From an uncultured Candidatus Saccharibacteria bacterium (GTDB taxonomy: Bacteria > Patescibacteriota > Saccharimonadia > Saccharimonadales > Saccharimonadaceae): a DNA stretch of 5,401 bases. Position 1 is the first letter of the stretch. Each line of letters opens with the position of its first letter. The notes beneath the pieces are model-generated. The model had not been told where the DNA came from. It did not search any database and saw nothing but the letters and a program-made list of their open reading frames with translations. Made by a program: the position numbers and the translations under genes. The DNA is taken from contig CALEGA010000002.1 in the NCBI GenBank assembly GCA_937876715.1, positions 1-5,401 on the forward strand, read 5' to 3'. Below, one piece after another: positions 4,451-5,401 of the stretch.

Positions 4451-5401
4451 ATTTCACTTTAAGACAATCCTCGCCCACAATTTTCTTCATCTCTCTATCA
4501 AACTCCTCACACATCTCCACCCTAAACGGCATCCGGAGCGCCTTCTTCTCATTTTCCTCCTCCAACACCAAAATCACCTCCTGCATCCCCAAATTCCGGT
4601 CGCACACTCGCTTAATCGACGACAGCAAATCGACATTGTCCGGCTCTTTCACTAAAATATAAACTTTCTCTTTTCTCACATCTTTCGGCGCCGACACCGC
4701 CCGCACCGTCTCCATCACTGGCGCTTGCTTAGGCGCACCATTATAATTTCCTCGAGTCACCCCCTCCGCCGAACTCCAATTCTTCCGCTGCCGCTTAAAC
4801 CCGCCCGCCGCTTCAACTGGCGGCGCCAGCCTCGTCCCCGTCTCCTTATAATTCGCCAACATCTCGTCAGAAATCACCTCAAGCGAATCCATCAACACTT
4901 TCACCTCCGGCGTCACGTTCCCGTTCTTATCTCGCGCATTCACCCGTCCAGTAATTTTCACAACATTATCTTGCACTAACTTCCCGCCATACTCCTCAAA
5001 CACGTTCGGGAACACAATCACCTCTTGCTCACTCGTCTTATTCTCAATTTTCACGAACGCCATCTTTGTATTACTCTTCGTTAAAATCGTCCGAATTGAC
5101 GTGATAATCCCGCCCACCACCACGGTCTTCCCGTCATTTTCCAAACAGACGCTCGAATACGGGTGCGTCTGCTCGTCAAAAAACTTATCATATTTATCAA
5201 GCGGGTGCGCAGAAATATAAAGTCCCATCAAATCACGTTCCCAAAGTAACTGCTCTTTCTCCGTAAACTGCGTCGGTGCCGGCTTAATTTCCACCTCCGA
5301 AATTGCCGCCGCCGCACCAAACGCGCCAAACAGATCCGTCTGCCCACTCGCGGCGTCTTTCTGCATCTTCGCACCATACGCTTGAATTGCCTCGAGATTA
5401 A
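4449..5401 (-). CDS. dnaE: DNA polymerase III subunit alpha, C-terminal quarter (5' end outside window)
   Basis: This is the replicative DNA polymerase catalytic subunit, of which the last 316 residues are visible; full DnaE is roughly 1,100-1,200. The frame continues to the window edge (NLEAIQAYGAK precedes the first Met at 5364-5366), so that Met is not the start. Landmarks in order from the first visible residue: QTDLF at 20-24, the internal beta-clamp-binding pentapeptide equivalent to E. coli QADMF; LLWERDLMGLYISAHPLDKY (51-70), the conserved LxxEKExLGfYlSxHPL block; an OB-fold at about 92-175 (VVVGGI, then VQDNVVKITGRV); a low-complexity linker at about 193-243; and a small C-terminal domain (VYILVKEPDNVDLLSSIKRV onward) ending DCLKVK. 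Polymerase and PHP domains lie outside the window. It converges on the transpeptidase operon with 38 bases between stops. Codon use differs sharply from the plus-strand genes. Confidence 0.93.
   Translation of the reverse strand, partial: NLEAIQAYGAKMQKDAASGQTDLFGAFGAAAAISEVEIKPAPTQFTEKEQLLWERDLMGLYISAHPLDKYDKFFDEQTHPYSSVCLENDGKTVVVGGIITSIRTILTKSNTKMAFVKIENKTSEQEVIVFPNVFEEYGGKLVQDNVVKITGRVNARDKNGNVTPEVKVLMDSLEVISDEMLANYKETGTRLAPPVEAAGGFKRQRKNWSSAEGVTRGNYNGAPKQAPVMETVRAVSAPKDVRKEKVYILVKEPDNVDLLSSIKRVCDRNLGMQEVILVLEEENEKKALRMPFRVEMCEEFDREMKKIVGEDCLKVK

Noticed and set aside
4449..5366. ATG at 5366-5364 (minus) as a separate short gene start
   Set aside because: The frame continues upstream with dnaE-like sequence and the protein is plainly the C-terminal part of DnaE.
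1..5401. Alternative genetic code (UGA read as an amino acid)
   Set aside because: No in-frame TGA occurs in any of the seven genes; stops are six TAA and one TAG.
1..5401. CRISPR array, tRNA, rRNA, insertion sequence or prophage genes
   Set aside because: No regularly spaced repeats, cloverleaf-like sequence, transposase or phage motifs were seen on either strand.

Overview
The window reads as a piece of a bacterial chromosome, most likely from the Candidate Phyla Radiation (Patescibacteria), and Saccharibacteria (TM7) is my best guess. Reasons are the compact gene spacing (11 to 20 bases inside operons), purine-rich Shine-Dalgarno sites, a PsbP-like membrane-anchored protein, and small secreted L,D-transpeptidases with one peptidoglycan-binding domain. 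The lineage is inferred from gene style and is not proven. No TGA codon interrupts any gene, so the standard bacterial code fits and the UGA=Gly code of Gracilibacteria/Absconditabacteria does not. No mobile element, tRNA, rRNA or CRISPR array is visible.

Layout. Positions 1-1209 (+) hold the C-terminal part of a membrane-anchored protein with a PsbP-like domain, then a six-helix DUF308/HdeD-type membrane protein with a lysine-rich tail. At 1210-1238 there is a promoter for the next unit, 1263-2476 (+): a GalU-family sugar nucleotidyltransferase and a small single-span membrane protein. The 146-base gap at 2477-2622 holds two small hairpins, a near-consensus extended -10 promoter, and two copies of a TTAACNNGTTAA-type palindrome placed like repressor operators. 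This promoter drives 2623-4410 (+), two tandem paralogous secreted proteins, each with a peptidoglycan-binding domain and an L,D-transpeptidase (YkuD) domain. The first keeps the catalytic SHGC motif. The second has SDGS and looks like a pseudoenzyme. A rho-independent terminator at 4423-4450 separates this operon from the convergent C-terminal quarter of DNA polymerase III alpha (dnaE), 4449-5401 (-).

The plus-strand genes share a cell-envelope theme: membrane proteins, nucleotide-sugar supply and peptidoglycan crosslink remodelling. dnaE is an unrelated housekeeping gene. The plus strand is C-rich throughout, so the plus-strand genes use C-ending codons while dnaE uses G/T-rich ones. This points to strong replication-strand skew, with dnaE on the leading strand.

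The observations most worth a second look are the active/dead L,D-transpeptidase pair, the paired operators on its promoter, and the multiple motif changes in the GalU-like enzyme.
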